53,384 nucleotides of DNA from CAYUMU01 sp964445985 (lineage in GTDB: Bacteria; Planctomycetota; Planctomycetia; Pirellulales; S012-138). The number at the start of each line of letters is the position of its first letter. Within the stretch, counting starts at the first letter, position 1. The notes beneath the pieces were generated by a model. The model saw nothing but the letters and a program-made list of their open reading frames with translations. It was not told the DNA's origin and ran no database searches. A program made the translations under genes and the position numbers. The stretch is from positions 1 through 53,384 of the forward strand of contig CAYUMU010000046.1 of assembly GCA_964445985.1 (NCBI GenBank). Reading direction: 5' to 3'. This document shows positions 53,024 through 53,384 of the stretch, in pieces.

Positions 53024-53384
53024 CGCCGATTCCTACCGCGTTTGGACTCGCGGACTTCCCCACCGTGAGAAAGCCTGCTGGTTCCACCCCTGGGTGGGTA
53101 GAACAGGAGACCCATCGGGCTCCCCATAAGATCGTGAAATATGGCACAAGCCTTGGGTGACATTCAAGACCCCAAGGAAGGAAAACTGGAAATTGCCAAC
53201 ACACCCCTGCCAGAAGGCAGGGAACGCATCCGACCCGCGGCGTCTTGGGTCGCGGCAACTTGCTGATCGCCTGCAAGGCACTTTCGACCTCGCAAAATCC
53301 TGCACCGCACACCCGGCGTTGACCTCCCTCCCCAAAAAAAATGGCCGCCAGACCAAAAATATGTATAGGTCACAACTAGGTTTT
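53024..53384. other. Upstream region of the nuo operon at the window end
   Basis: No gene is supported. The leader contains a seven-base hairpin with tetraloop (53205-53211 with 53216-53222) and other G/C-rich stems. It probably holds the promoter of the nuoH operon, read leftward. The right edge of the window may cut an upstream feature. Confidence 0.5.

Noticed and set aside
1..53384. CRISPR arrays, tRNA or rRNA genes, transposase genes
   Set aside because: I looked for direct-repeat arrays, cloverleaf-like segments and transposase motifs and recognised none; a covariance-model search could still find a divergent tRNA.

Overview
The window reads as a contiguous piece of a planctomycete chromosome, most likely from the Pirellulales. 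The best markers are a secreted cytochrome-like protein of the PSCyt1-DUF1549-LamG-DUF1553 type (7471-10755), a second secreted protein with a C-x4-C-H motif (34843-36135), a small lipoprotein of planctomycete style (26371-26742), the LL-diaminopimelate route to lysine (dapL), and many short palindromic repeats between genes. The DNA is GC-rich and densely coding. I recognised no rRNA, tRNA, CRISPR array, transposase or prophage.

Layout. 1-613 holds no gene but carries an unusual inverted repeat. 614-4052: dapL, a signal-peptidase-like protein that lacks the catalytic pair, thiol peroxidase and a small winged-helix protein. 4368-7124: an alpha-glucan phosphorylase with an N-terminal GAF domain. 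7471-15669: the DUF1553 protein, then hisE, a two-gene restriction-modification cassette, hisG and peptide deformylase; the cassette separates the two histidine genes and looks acquired. 15985-24400: a VOC-family protein, a very long membrane pyrophosphatase, a long gene-free stretch, a four-part CPA2/TrkA-N/CBS/PTS-EIIA transporter and rimI. 24561-32043: pabB on the minus strand, a small plus-strand lipoprotein, then a minus-strand run of a LarA-like protein, a membrane protein, mogA, a CoA-binding protein, rluD and a membrane-anchored helical protein. 32430-33287: a small zinc-site protein and a thermonuclease-like protein. 33319-36135: two secreted planctomycete proteins facing apart. From 36177 to 53023 every gene is on the minus strand: nuoH-J-K-L-M-N, a ferritin-like protein, tatD, a small zinc-site protein, a SirB1-like protein, murD, a small membrane protein, a dehalogenase/OleB-like hydrolase and mutY.

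Themes. Two ion-coupled energy systems occur here: a pyrophosphatase whose motifs fit the K+-dependent, Na+-pumping type, and the membrane arm of complex I. Both carry large hydrophilic insertions not normal for their families (HppA, NuoJ, NuoL, NuoM, NuoN); the one in NuoL is histidine-rich. Several proteins are unusual fusions or have altered active sites: the GAF-phosphorylase, the transporter-EIIA fusion, the signal-peptidase pseudoenzyme, and a MutY with Glu at the usual catalytic Asp position. The most system-like candidate is the cassette at 11241-14128: a PD-(D/E)XK nuclease overlapping by four bases a large methyltransferase with four internal Cys pairs.

Functions are inferred from motifs read by eye; no database search was run.
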